From a virus, in IMG/VR virus record IMGVR_UViG_3300009154_000121, positions 1 through 38,335 of that record: 38,335 nucleotides of DNA; one strand, written 5' to 3'. Both the position numbers and the translations under genes were made by a program. Within the stretch, counting starts at the first letter, position 1. Every line of letters starts with the position of its first letter. Positions 15,226 to 23,615 of this stretch are shown piece by piece. The notes beneath the pieces were generated by a model. That model had not been told where the DNA came from and searched no databases. It was given only the letters and a program-made list of their open reading frames with translations.

Positions 15226-16507
15226 TTACGTTACTATTGAATTTCCTTTATCCCAAAAACCTCCTGCCCGTATAAGTTCTTTTATTTTTTCTCAGAACCG
15301 TTACGCGCATGAAATCATTACCATTAGTTTTAGGGACTGGGACCTTCAATACTCTAACGTAAAACCAGGCGACCCTGCTAAGGCAGTTCTACGCAGTACT
15401 TCTAAAAACCATACTTTTGTTGGGTACATCCACGACATCCGTCCAGACATAACTCCTGGAAAAAGGTTTACGAGAGTAACTTTAATTGGCGCGTCTTATA
15501 CCTTGAAACAACCACAGCAACGTGTATTTGAAAATGTTACCGCGTCTGATGTAGTTCGTAAAATTGCTGCTGAACATAACTTTGCCGTTGACGTTGAGGA
15601 CCACCCAAGAGTCTATCCGCAGATAGTACAAGCTGGAATTACTGACTTGCAGTTAATGGCACGTCTTGCACAGCAGTGTGGCTACTTATTCAGGGTTGAG
15701 AATACTACGGTAAAATTTAAAAAAGTTACTACTGATTACAATTTGCATAGGGCTTCCGCACCTATATTTGAAATGCGTAACGCTAACGACCCTAAAGGTT
15801 CCACTATCTATTCATTTAATTTAGCTATTGGTGAAAGCGTTAAATACTCTGATGCTTACAAGTCCGCAACTCAAGTTGGTGGAGTAGACCCAATTACAAA
15901 ATTGGCGTCTGTAGTAACTAATCAAGAACGCGCTAAAACTATTCGTGCCCAATCAAAAACTGAGTTCTTTGACAGTTACGCTACTGATACTGTAGCCCCA
16001 GATGCGGTAAGTGCTTACTACGAAGCTGTGTCTGCTGATGAGCGCAATCGCTTTCCTTACCGAGCAAGCGTACAGGTTCTTGGAGACCCAACCCTAGCCC
16101 CAGGTATGCCCGTGTATCTAGACGGAATAGATAGAATGTACAACGGATACTGGATTGTTTTATCGGCTGAGCACCACGTACAAGAAGCAAAACCAAATGT
16201 ATTAACCTACACCACGTTCCTACAAGTAGGCACAGACTCTTTAGGTGGGGCTAACTCTTTAGATAACGTAAAAGTTTTAAAGCCGTCTAAGATTAAAAAA
16301 CGTGCTTTAGTACCTAATACTCGTAACACCCCTTCTTCAAGCTCAACTCTTAAAAAGGGAACAGACAAATACGGTAACTCGTTTAGTCAGATAACTAGAC
16401 GTGGTAAGGGCTCTGACTATACTAACAAAGTTCCACACATCTGGATTTTTGACGGGCTAACTACTAAACAATTTGTAAATCCTAGTGGCGTTAAGAGGCG
16501 AGGCTAA
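15218..16507 (+). CDS. Baseplate hub protein, gpD/VgrG-N-like (late control D family)
   Basis: A 429-residue protein. The layout fits the gpD fold: an N-terminal beta barrel (FRDWDLQYSNVKPGDPAKAV, then FVGYIHDIRPDITPG), a characteristic ASDVVRKIAAEHNFAVDVED helix (about 108-127), then TDLQLMARLAQQCGYLFRVE, the classic 'x-D-x-x-x-L-x-R-L-A-x-x-x-G-Y-x-F' motif, and a second barrel. It forms the trimeric hub above the spike. The C-terminal Lys/Ser/Thr-rich region (about 345-429) is outside the core. The start at ATG 15218 lies inside the LysM gene's end, with AAGGA upstream. Confidence 0.85.
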   Translation: MLNYVTIEFPLSQKPPARISSFIFSQNRYAHEIITISFRDWDLQYSNVKPGDPAKAVLRSTSKNHTFVGYIHDIRPDITPGKRFTRVTLIGASYTLKQPQQRVFENVTASDVVRKIAAEHNFAVDVEDHPRVYPQIVQAGITDLQLMARLAQQCGYLFRVENTTVKFKKVTTDYNLHRASAPIFEMRNANDPKGSTIYSFNLAIGESVKYSDAYKSATQVGGVDPITKLASVVTNQERAKTIRAQSKTEFFDSYATDTVAPDAVSAYYEAVSADERNRFPYRASVQVLGDPTLAPGMPVYLDGIDRMYNGYWIVLSAEHHVQEAKPNVLTYTTFLQVGTDSLGGANSLDNVKVLKPSKIKKRALVPNTRNTPSSSSTLKKGTDKYGNSFSQITRRGKGSDYTNKVPHIWIFDGLTTKQFVNPSGVKRRG

Positions 16508-16761
16508 TGTATAACAGTCTTACTACTGGTGACCCACAAGATAAACGATTCTTTGGTATCTACCGTGGCGTAGTTGCAGATACTGCTGACCCTTTGAATC
16601 AAGGTAGAGTTCGTATGCTGGTTCCACAAATTCTTGGGGAGGCTGTGACTGGTTGGGCTTACTCAATTAATAATACTTCCCCAAACGTTGTTGGTACAGG
16701 AGTCTGGGCGATGTTTGAAGGCGGAGACCCTAATTTCCCACTATGGCTAGGAGCGTTCTAA
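16507..16761 (+). CDS. Baseplate spike OB-fold protein (gp5 N-terminal-like)
   Basis: An 84-residue protein: FFGIYRGVVADTADPLNQGR, VRMLVPQI, TGWAY, then GTGVWAMFEGGDPNFPLWLG. This is the 'Y-x-G-x-V-x-x-x-x-D-P-x-x-x-G-R-V-R-V ... G-x-x-V-W-V-x-F-E-G-G-D-P-x-x-P-V-W-x-G' pattern of the OB domain at the start of T4 gp5 and VgrG proteins, where the central spike meets the hub. It lacks the lysozyme and beta-helix parts of T4 gp5, so the puncturing tip must be elsewhere or absent. It is coupled to both neighbours by TAATG overlaps. Confidence 0.85.
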   Translation: MYNSLTTGDPQDKRFFGIYRGVVADTADPLNQGRVRMLVPQILGEAVTGWAYSINNTSPNVVGTGVWAMFEGGDPNFPLWLGAF

Positions 16762-17174
16762 TGGCTACACCAAAAACAACATATGTAATTGACTTACCTT
16801 TTGATTTATCTACTAAAGGTGGAGTAACAGTTGTGCCTGATAATAGTGCACAAGCTTGGAAAAACAAGATATTGTCGTTACTATCCACAGGAACTGACGA
16901 GCGTATTTGGTATCATAATTATGGGGCAAATTTATCTAGCCTAGTATTTGAAACATCATCTGCTGCTGTAGAAGATGCAAGAATAGCCATAGGTTCTATG
17001 TTTGCTACTTGGCTTCCAGAGTTAACTTTACGCGAAGTTAATGCGGGTTTTGATTCAGTAGTTGGGTCTGTAACTATGAGTATTTCTTATGGGCTACCAT
17101 CTGGGGTCACGGACTCTGTTAAAATTAATACTGCGTCCTTAACACGCGCAGGCGAAACGATTGAGGTTAAATAA
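16761..17174 (+). CDS. Baseplate wedge protein, gp25/GpW-like
   Basis: A 137-residue protein from ATG 16761, which overlaps the previous stop. An in-frame ATG at 16743 within the neighbour would add six residues and is less likely. The pattern GTDERIWYHNYGANLSSLVF (about 43-62), the helix VEDARIAIGSMFATWLPELT and the beta hairpin VTMSISYGLP match the gp25-like wedge family, whose usual 'E-R-x-M-x-P-x-x-G' core is varied here to E-R-I-W-Y-H-N-Y-G. In T4, gp25 contacts the sheath's first ring and primes sheath assembly. Confidence 0.75.
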   Translation: MATPKTTYVIDLPFDLSTKGGVTVVPDNSAQAWKNKILSLLSTGTDERIWYHNYGANLSSLVFETSSAAVEDARIAIGSMFATWLPELTLREVNAGFDSVVGSVTMSISYGLPSGVTDSVKINTASLTRAGETIEVK

Positions 17175-18862
17175 TGGCTGATGAATTGTATATACCCCAG
17201 GTGGACTACACCTCTAGGGAATTTACAGCAATTCGTGATGACCTTATTGGTCTTATCCCTAACTTTGCTCCTCAATGGACAAGCCGTGATTCTAGTGACT
17301 TTGGTATTGTCTTGCTTGAATTGTTTTCATACTTTGGCGATTTAGTAAATTACCAAATTGACCGTGCTGCTAATGAAGCATTTATTGACACGGCTACTCA
17401 GCGCGACACTGTAATTAAACTAGCAAACTTGCTAGGGTACATTCCTAACTCTGGTTCAGCCGCTACGGGTGACGTGACTTTTACTAACTCAACTAGTTCT
17501 GATGTAACTGTTGCTAAGGGTACTCAAATAAGCACTCAGGGAGACAGCGTCAACCCTGCTATTATTTTTACTTTAGATAGTGCAGTGACAGCCACCGCTA
17601 ACGCTACAACCGCTGGAAAAGTAACTCAAGGTTTACTTGTATCTGCTGAGCCTGTTGGAGATTCGAACGGTACGGCTAACCAAGTATTTCAATTAAAAAA
17701 TTCAAATATATTTATTGATAGTGCGATGTCAATCTCTGTAGGTAGCCTAACCTACACAAGATTTAATAATTTAATTGATGCTACTTCTACTGATTTAGCC
17801 TATGTTGCTGCCACAGATGGCGCTGGGAATACTTTTATACAATTTGGCGATGGAGTATCAGGAAAGATACCTCCAGGTGGTGTTAACATTACGGCTGATT
17901 ACAGGTACACTACTACTGCTCCAAGTTTAGGTAACGTTTCTGCAGGTACCCTTAAAACACTAGGAATAGCTACAACAGTATCGGTAACCAACTCAAAAAC
18001 ATTTAGTGGCGGTGCTGACGCAGAGTCTACTGATTCAATTAGAACAAACGCATCTAAAGCACTGACTACCGCAAACCGCGCAGTGTCGTTGACCGACTAC
18101 GCAAACTTAGCGGTAAAAGAGAGTGGTGTATCTAAAGCAATTGCACTCGCTAACTCTTTTGCCTCTGTATCCATTTACGTTGTGGGCGAGGGTGGCGGAG
18201 CACTATCTTCATCTCTTAAAACAAGTGTGCAAAACGCTTTCACAAATAAAACTCCTCCAGGAACTACAGTGAGCGTAAAAGATTACACTCCTGTGTATCC
18301 ATATTTAAATGTTGCCGTTAACGTATTGCCTCAGTACAACAGCGATAATGTTATTTCTGCCGTTCAATCTGCGCTTAAAGATTTGTTTTCTTTTGACAAT
18401 GTATCGTTTAACGATTTTATTACTGAAGGTGAAATCTATTCAACATGTAAATCAGTTGATGGAGTATCTTGGATTACGGTAAACGACTACGAAAAGCTAT
18501 CCAAGAACCCTAACTCTGGTAGTGGTATATACACTCAGACAGGAACTTTGTCCGCAACGTGTACGGCGTCTACTACAGTTTTACTTGCCTCAGGCACAGC
18601 GGGTATCTTTAAGGGAGCCACTATTGTTTCAGTAAGTGGAGATACAGCACATGCTGCTGTAGGAAAAACAGTTGGGGTAGTATCTACCGACGGATTGACC
18701 CTTACGTTAAACACTGCTACAACTATCGCATCTGGAGCGGTACTAGTTGTTAAAGGTAATAATGGCTTGGTTGCTGGGTCACGAGATTTGTCCTGCGCTA
18801 TTAACGAAGTTCCAATCTACGAGCCTACATACATCACAGTTACTGCTGACGGAGGTTCATAA
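17174..18862 (+). CDS. Baseplate wedge protein, gpJ/gp6-like, with inserted beta domain
   Basis: A 562-residue protein. Recognisable parts of the Baseplate_J family are the N-terminus (VDYTSREFTAIRDDLIGLIP, SSDFGIVLLELFSYFGDLVN, QIDRAANEAFIDTATQRDTV), the middle FIQFGDGVSGKIPPGG (221-236), NRAVSLTDYANLAVKESGVS (301-320) and the PPGTTVSV segment. Residues about 455-530 are a Thr/Ala-rich beta insert with STTVLLASGTAGIFKGATIV, placed before the terminal RDLSCAINEVPIYE and GG end. The protein forms the inner baseplate ring that triggers contraction. GAGG lies before ATG 17174, in a TAATG overlap. Confidence 0.85.
   Translation: MADELYIPQVDYTSREFTAIRDDLIGLIPNFAPQWTSRDSSDFGIVLLELFSYFGDLVNYQIDRAANEAFIDTATQRDTVIKLANLLGYIPNSGSAATGDVTFTNSTSSDVTVAKGTQISTQGDSVNPAIIFTLDSAVTATANATTAGKVTQGLLVSAEPVGDSNGTANQVFQLKNSNIFIDSAMSISVGSLTYTRFNNLIDATSTDLAYVAATDGAGNTFIQFGDGVSGKIPPGGVNITADYRYTTTAPSLGNVSAGTLKTLGIATTVSVTNSKTFSGGADAESTDSIRTNASKALTTANRAVSLTDYANLAVKESGVSKAIALANSFASVSIYVVGEGGGALSSSLKTSVQNAFTNKTPPGTTVSVKDYTPVYPYLNVAVNVLPQYNSDNVISAVQSALKDLFSFDNVSFNDFITEGEIYSTCKSVDGVSWITVNDYEKLSKNPNSGSGIYTQTGTLSATCTASTTVLLASGTAGIFKGATIVSVSGDTAHAAVGKTVGVVSTDGLTLTLNTATTIASGAVLVVKGNNGLVAGSRDLSCAINEVPIYEPTYITVTADGGS
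18536..18763 (+). other. Inserted beta-sandwich domain in the gpJ-like protein
   Basis: Codes for residues 455-530 of the gpJ-like protein. It has the same plan as the inserts in the neck-type and sheath proteins: a Thr/Ala-rich strand, a TTVLLASGTAGIFKGA strand-turn, then LTLTLNTATTIASGAVLVV. The flanks KNPNSGSGIY and GLVAGSRDLS read as natural wedge sequence. Boundaries are by eye. Confidence 0.55.
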
Positions 18863-18864
18863 CA

Positions 18865-21800
18865 ATGGCTCCATTATCAATGGTAGACCCTGTATTTAAA
18901 GTTGCTATGGATGCTCGCCCATCTAACTATGAGACAACTCATATTAGTTGGGAAAGACCAGCCTCAAATTTAAATTGGTTTAGATATGTTGTAGTACGTA
19001 GCCCTAGTGGTTACCCCCAGTCTCCTGATGATGGGGCTGTTATTTTTCCAGACCCAACAAATGCTGGGTGGACTACCAGCGACTATAAAAATATTGGTAT
19101 TACTGATGATGTAATCTTTAGAGTTGCAAGCGCCCCTGGGGGTGCGGTTTCTACATCAGGAGGGCTAACTACTGTAAGTATTGGCGCTGCTGTTGGCGCA
19201 ACTGCCACAGCGGTTAGCCCAGTATCTGTAGGTAACCTTAAAGGAAAAAATCTTTTAGTAGATATTGCTAGTAACGGCGCTATTGCTGTCTATAATAATA
19301 ATGGCGGAGACTATGCAGTTGGTGACTACTTACGTATTCCAGGAAATTCTTTAAAAGACCCTACAGGAGTTTCTACAGCAACACTTCCTGGAGTCACTAG
19401 CAACACTCAACTTGGCGTTACTAATACGTATCACCTATATGACAATGGTGCTACTTATGCTACTACTGCTAACCCTGGTGTTACTGCAGGAGCTAACCCA
19501 TACGCTAAACAATACAACAAATATTACTACTCGTTGTTTGCCTATGTTGCCCCGTCAAACTCTACCACAGCGGCATCTGTAAGTGATGTTTATCTTGCTA
19601 AAGGGGATGTCCATTACTCAGACTTTACATGGATTAAACTTGGTGAAGCGTCATCTGTTGTAGTTCACCAGAACACTACTCGTAGTACTAAAGATGTTTT
19701 ACTTGACCACTTACCTGCGTTTTATAACACAAAAAACAATACAAGCACAAATAAAGATTTGTCAGACTTCTTAAGTTTGTTTGCTTTCCATCTTGACATA
19801 TACCTTGCTGAAGCTAAAGCGGTATTTAATATGGCTGACCCAGCATTAACTGATGAGGTTTTGCTTAAACAGTTTTTAAAGCAATTTGGCTCAGAGTTAT
19901 TAAACATATCTGATTTAACCCAAGCCCGAAAAGTATTAGCAAATATTATTAGAAATTATTCTTTGAATGGTTCAACGCTTGGATTAAAAAATCTAATTGA
20001 GTCCTACACTGGTAACGGCGTAAACTTACTTCCTGCTATGAACCTACTTCCTGATTACAACACATCGTCTTTTGTTGAAAACATTGGCAACTGGTACCCA
20101 GTACCTAGCACCACAACCACAGGTAGTTATGACGCATCTTATCCGTACAACTACACAACTACTCCTGCAAGTGTAGTGTCCCCGTTTAATGATGATTCAG
20201 TTGCTCTGCTGTCCAACCCTGCGTTTAACACAATAAACATAAGTCCACACGCGTCTTACTTAGGAAAGTTAGCCTATACGGGTACAGGAACTGTAACTAA
20301 TAACTACGAAACAACAGCAGTTACCTCTGCAATTGTTACTACATCTACCGCTTCTACTTCTGTCTCTAGTTATACTGTTGTAGTAAATGACACATCTAAA
20401 ATTAAATTGGGCTCTATTCCACTAGTTGTTTCTAACACAGGAACATTTAGTGCTCAAACAGTTGTCACGTACATAGCTAAAGACAGCAAAACTTTTAAAA
20501 TAAATATTCCCCCGTCTGTTGAAATTCCGTCTGGTGCGACAATAGCATTTTCTAACTCTATTACTTCAAGTAGTTTAAGTTTATGGGCAGCCAATACAGC
20601 AACCACAAGAACAATTAGTTTCTACAACGGAATACGTAAGGGTTACACATCCGCTACCACTGTTGCGTCAACCTCTAGCATTGTTAATGGATACCAATAT
20701 ATTTCAGCAATAAAACCAAATATTGCTAAAGTTGGAGACTACGTATCAGGGCACTCTTCTATCCCTAGTGGAACTAAAGTTATAGGTTTTGGTACAAATG
20801 CCACTACAAGAACTAAATTAAGCAATAAATTAACTGCGGACCTTCCAATAAATACTTTGTTGAACTTTTCCTCTAAGCAGTCTACTGAACTGGGTGCGGC
20901 TGTTGATATGATTTCTGTTTCACCAAGTACTCCGTACGCCTTTGGTATTCATCACAACGCCAATAACGGTACGCCTAAATCCGTATCGGTTAATTTAACT
21001 TGGTATGATATTACTGGAAATATACTTTCTACTATTGAAGCCACGTCAAGCGCTGTGTCAACCACGGCACCGCTTGCAAACAACGTGGATTATTTAAAAA
21101 CTTGGTATCCTACCTATATACAAGGAACTAGCCCAAGCAATGCGGCATATGTGTCTCCAGGGTTTTCTGTATTAAGCGCTGATGGTGGTAGTGTAACTAA
21201 TAGGTATTGTGTAGATAGCGCGTTCTTTGTTAGACCTATAAATATTATTAAAAAATCAAGAACTTCTAATATTGCTACGTTAACAACAGATGTTCCACAT
21301 AACTTTTTATTTGATTCCGCAAGTAAAGTAACCATAAATGCGGCGACTGGTAACGGAACAAGCATTACATACTATGCGACAAATTCGTATACTGCTGGAC
21401 AGGTTGTTAGCATCTCTGGGCTTCCCGTAACCACTGGCGCAGATTTAAATATACAAGACGCAATAATTGCTACTGTATCAGGTTCTCAATTTACGGTGGC
21501 TAATTCTAACGTTGGTTTTTCTTCGGGTAATGGTCAAGCGATTCTTAATACTCTTGCGGGTAAAGTTGCAGTTGTTGTTTCTGACGATAGTTCGTTTAAT
21601 ACAAGTTCAGCAACCATATCTAGTGTTACCCAAGACGCTTTAGGAAATTATACCTTTAGTTATGTAAACGGTACTTCAAATCCTAACGTTACGTCTACAA
21701 CTACGTCTGGGTATGTTGCATCATTCCCAATGGTAAAGCTTTCTCTTTCGTCTACTAACAATAGATACCTTACTAATTTTCAAGACGCTAGAGATACCAC

Positions 21801-22494
21801 GTTAGAGGTTATTGCTGACCGTATTAATCTTGTTCTAAACCCATCCTTTGACAATGATACCTCAACTCCATATGACTGGGGGGTATACGGGTCTGGTACG
21901 GTAACGTTAGTTACTCAATCTTCAGGTGACTTAGCGCATACTGGAACTAAATATTTAAAACCAGCTAAATCAGCCACGTCTCCAGGGTACTCGATAGGCA
22001 TAGCGCAAACAGCCCCTATGGCGGTTGTTGCTGGAAAAACTTACACTGCAAGTACCTATGTTAAACCTATTGTTGGAGCTCCTGGAAGCCCATCTGTAAA
22101 AATTGGAATTCAATGGGGAACAGCCACCGCCCCTATTGGTTTAGGTCCTGTGTATGGAACTGCAAGTGGCGCTCTGGGTGGTGGAGATTACTGGTCAAGA
22201 ATCACTACAACCCAAGTAGCACCTGCGGGAGCAACTAGGGCATACATAGTTATTACTAGTGATACCTCGTACACTACCGCTTTATCTTACGGTATTGACG
22301 GCGTACTGTTTGAAGAAGCCACTAGTGCCTTGACGTATTTCAACGGAGACTTTGACGGGTTTAACTATTTATCCACTAGAGATTCTATGTGGCAAGGTAC
22401 ACCTGGTCAAAGTAGGTCGCACCTGTACAAAAATCGCTCGTTAAATAAAGATAACATAGATAGTTTAGCTATAAGAGGTATTAATTATGCTTAA
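18865..22494 (+). CDS. Large gpI-like baseplate protein with FN3-like N-terminus and carbohydrate-binding-like C-terminus
   Basis: A 1209-residue multi-domain protein. Residues 1-260 look FN3-like (NYETTHISWERPASN, WFRYVVVRSPSGYPQSPDDG, KYYYSLFAYVAP). Residues about 275-385 resemble tail protein I (LLDHLPAFYNT, DEVLLKQFLKQFGSELLNI, RNYSLNGSTLGLKNLIESYT). A long beta-rich middle follows, including a domain shared with a tail fibre (827-895). Residues about 985-1155 look like a CBM-type jelly roll (LNPSFDNDTSTPYDWGV, GKTYTASTYVKP, SYGIDGVLFEEA), ending near YFNGDFDGFN. GGAGG at 18851-18855 precedes ATG. It likely links wedge to fibres and may bind host glycans. The glycan binding is inference. 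Confidence 0.75.
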   Translation: MAPLSMVDPVFKVAMDARPSNYETTHISWERPASNLNWFRYVVVRSPSGYPQSPDDGAVIFPDPTNAGWTTSDYKNIGITDDVIFRVASAPGGAVSTSGGLTTVSIGAAVGATATAVSPVSVGNLKGKNLLVDIASNGAIAVYNNNGGDYAVGDYLRIPGNSLKDPTGVSTATLPGVTSNTQLGVTNTYHLYDNGATYATTANPGVTAGANPYAKQYNKYYYSLFAYVAPSNSTTAASVSDVYLAKGDVHYSDFTWIKLGEASSVVVHQNTTRSTKDVLLDHLPAFYNTKNNTSTNKDLSDFLSLFAFHLDIYLAEAKAVFNMADPALTDEVLLKQFLKQFGSELLNISDLTQARKVLANIIRNYSLNGSTLGLKNLIESYTGNGVNLLPAMNLLPDYNTSSFVENIGNWYPVPSTTTTGSYDASYPYNYTTTPASVVSPFNDDSVALLSNPAFNTINISPHASYLGKLAYTGTGTVTNNYETTAVTSAIVTTSTASTSVSSYTVVVNDTSKIKLGSIPLVVSNTGTFSAQTVVTYIAKDSKTFKINIPPSVEIPSGATIAFSNSITSSSLSLWAANTATTRTISFYNGIRKGYTSATTVASTSSIVNGYQYISAIKPNIAKVGDYVSGHSSIPSGTKVIGFGTNATTRTKLSNKLTADLPINTLLNFSSKQSTELGAAVDMISVSPSTPYAFGIHHNANNGTPKSVSVNLTWYDITGNILSTIEATSSAVSTTAPLANNVDYLKTWYPTYIQGTSPSNAAYVSPGFSVLSADGGSVTNRYCVDSAFFVRPINIIKKSRTSNIATLTTDVPHNFLFDSASKVTINAATGNGTSITYYATNSYTAGQVVSISGLPVTTGADLNIQDAIIATVSGSQFTVANSNVGFSSGNGQAILNTLAGKVAVVVSDDSSFNTSSATISSVTQDALGNYTFSYVNGTSNPNVTSTTTSGYVASFPMVKLSLSSTNNRYLTNFQDARDTTLEVIADRINLVLNPSFDNDTSTPYDWGVYGSGTVTLVTQSSGDLAHTGTKYLKPAKSATSPGYSIGIAQTAPMAVVAGKTYTASTYVKPIVGAPGSPSVKIGIQWGTATAPIGLGPVYGTASGALGGGDYWSRITTTQVAPAGATRAYIVITSDTSYTTALSYGIDGVLFEEATSALTYFNGDFDGFNYLSTRDSMWQGTPGQSRSHLYKNRSLNKDNIDSLAIRGINYA
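21343..21549 (+). other. Fibre-type beta domain shared with the tail fibre at 4589-4816
   Basis: Codes for residues 827-895 of the 1209-aa protein. It reads SITYYATNSYTAGQVVSISG and SQFTVANSNVGFSSGNGQAI. The fibre paralogue D has TVTYTAANNFLPGHVVTITG and TQFTVSTATVGVSSGSGLAT at matching positions. The similarity is strong at protein level but not close at DNA level, so the transfer or duplication is old. Confidence 0.65.
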
Positions 22495-22957
22495 CAATAA
22501 AAAGATGAGCACGGGTAACGCAGCCGCAAAAGTTGTATACTCATCCCCTACAGGAGTTACTACTAAATTTGTACCAAAAGCTAATAACTCTAACGTCCCT
22601 CTTATCTATGACACATCTAACGTTACCCCTGTTTATTTAAGAGTTGCTACCCAAGACCCACATAACTTTTTTGTAGGTTCTCTTGTAACTGTTACGGGTC
22701 TACAGCAATACTGGTATGGTACTGGGACTGCTGTGTATTTTATTGCACCTATTATTGCTACCCCTATTGTAAGAATTGATGACCCCTACTCATTCTGCAT
22801 TGACCATCCTTATGAGGGATTTAGTTCTTTATTGCGTTATTGGGATTACAACAATTTTGGTGGAATTAGTAGTGCTGGTTATGTGTACCCTTACGCCACA
22901 GCCTACTTAGTCAACGGTCCCTTAAACTCGGTAAATATTAAATACGCTCAGCCGTAA
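22487..22957 (+). CDS. Virion-associated beta-rich protein of unknown function
   Basis: A 156-residue protein overlapping the previous gene by 8 bases, with AAGAGG in the region 22472-22478 before ATG 22487; ATG 22505 (MSTG) is an alternative start. It contains DPHNFFVGSLVTVTGL, similar to the DVPHNFLF and AGQVVSISGL segments of the preceding 1209-aa protein, and an aromatic-rich second half (QQYWYGTG, SSLLRYWDYNNFGG, GYVYPYATAYLV). It is the last gene of the structural half. It is likely a baseplate or fibre accessory protein built from the same beta-domain type. No family is recognised. Confidence 0.55.
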   Translation: MLNNKKMSTGNAAAKVVYSSPTGVTTKFVPKANNSNVPLIYDTSNVTPVYLRVATQDPHNFFVGSLVTVTGLQQYWYGTGTAVYFIAPIIATPIVRIDDPYSFCIDHPYEGFSSLLRYWDYNNFGGISSAGYVYPYATAYLVNGPLNSVNIKYAQP

Positions 22958-22958
22958 T

Positions 22959-22986
22959 TTGCCACAGTCAGTTCTTTGTGTATGAT
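22959..22986 (+). promoter_or_regulatory. Sigma70-type promoter at the structural/replication boundary
   Basis: TTGCCA (22959-22964) and TATGAT (22981-22986) are separated by 16 bases, each matching the consensus at five of six positions. They lie in the 55-base gap after the last structural gene and 26 bases before ATG 23013, which also has a strong AAGGAG. This suits an early promoter that starts the replication-side operon. Confidence 0.6.
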
Positions 22987-23012
22987 GGTACCCTACCGTC
23001 TAAGGAGACAAG

Positions 23013-23615
23013 ATGACTGAAGCAATTATTATCGCGGGAAATGGTACCACTACTAGGGCAAATGTTGAAGCCCTGATAGACGATTATTTCTACGCCAACA
23101 AAAAACTAAAAGTATACATCGCAGTAAATTCCGCCATCTCTGAGGGTCAGATTTGGGCGGCTCAGTACGCTGTAGACAACGAGATTTCTGTTATAGCCTA
23201 CATGACTCAAGGCGCCAAGATGACTGGTCTGCCTTTGGAAGCCACTCGTCAGAATGATGAAGACCCTGTGCGTACAGCACTTCAGGCGCATAAAGATGTT
23301 ATCGGTTTTTTACTGTGGAATGACGAAGACGTAGAGTCCCTAAATGCTCTGGGAGTACTGGACGAATACGGTATCCAAGCCCTAGACCTGACCAATGGTC
23401 TGGCAACTATCTCGTCAGCCAAGCCAATCAAGCAGGTAAAAGCCCCTGAGATTCCTAAAGAAGAGCAAGTTGTAGAGCCAGAACCAGAGCCCACGCCAGA
23501 ACTTGATGCAGACGTTGAAGAGTACGAGGACCCGCTGTACGAGGCTATCCGAACCATTGCAGGTATCTTTGCAGAAGAACTAGCGGAGAAGTTGGCTGAG
23601 GTACTCCGTAAATGA
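23013..23615 (+). CDS. Hypothetical protein with Rossmann-like N-terminus and acidic linker
   Basis: A 200-residue protein. The first 110 residues alternate strands and helices (AIIIAGNGTTTRANVEALID, LKVYIAVNSAISEGQIWAAQ, ISVIAYMTQGA), resembling a nucleotide-binding or SLOG-type Rossmann fold, though no catalytic motif is clear. A Glu/Pro-rich linker (EEQVVEPEPEPTPELDADVE, about 151-170) leads to a C-terminal amphipathic helix (FAEELAEKLAEVLRK). It is the first gene after the candidate promoter, with AAGGAG at 23002-23007, and it overlaps the next gene as ATGA. No function is assigned. Confidence 0.6.
   Translation: MTEAIIIAGNGTTTRANVEALIDDYFYANKKLKVYIAVNSAISEGQIWAAQYAVDNEISVIAYMTQGAKMTGLPLEATRQNDEDPVRTALQAHKDVIGFLLWNDEDVESLNALGVLDEYGIQALDLTNGLATISSAKPIKQVKAPEIPKEEQVVEPEPEPTPELDADVEEYEDPLYEAIRTIAGIFAEELAEKLAEVLRK

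Noticed and set aside
16743-16760. Longer N-terminus for the gp25-like protein starting at ATG 16743
   Set aside because: It would overlap the previous gene by 19 bases, whereas ATG 16761 gives the 1-base TAATG overlap used throughout this operon.
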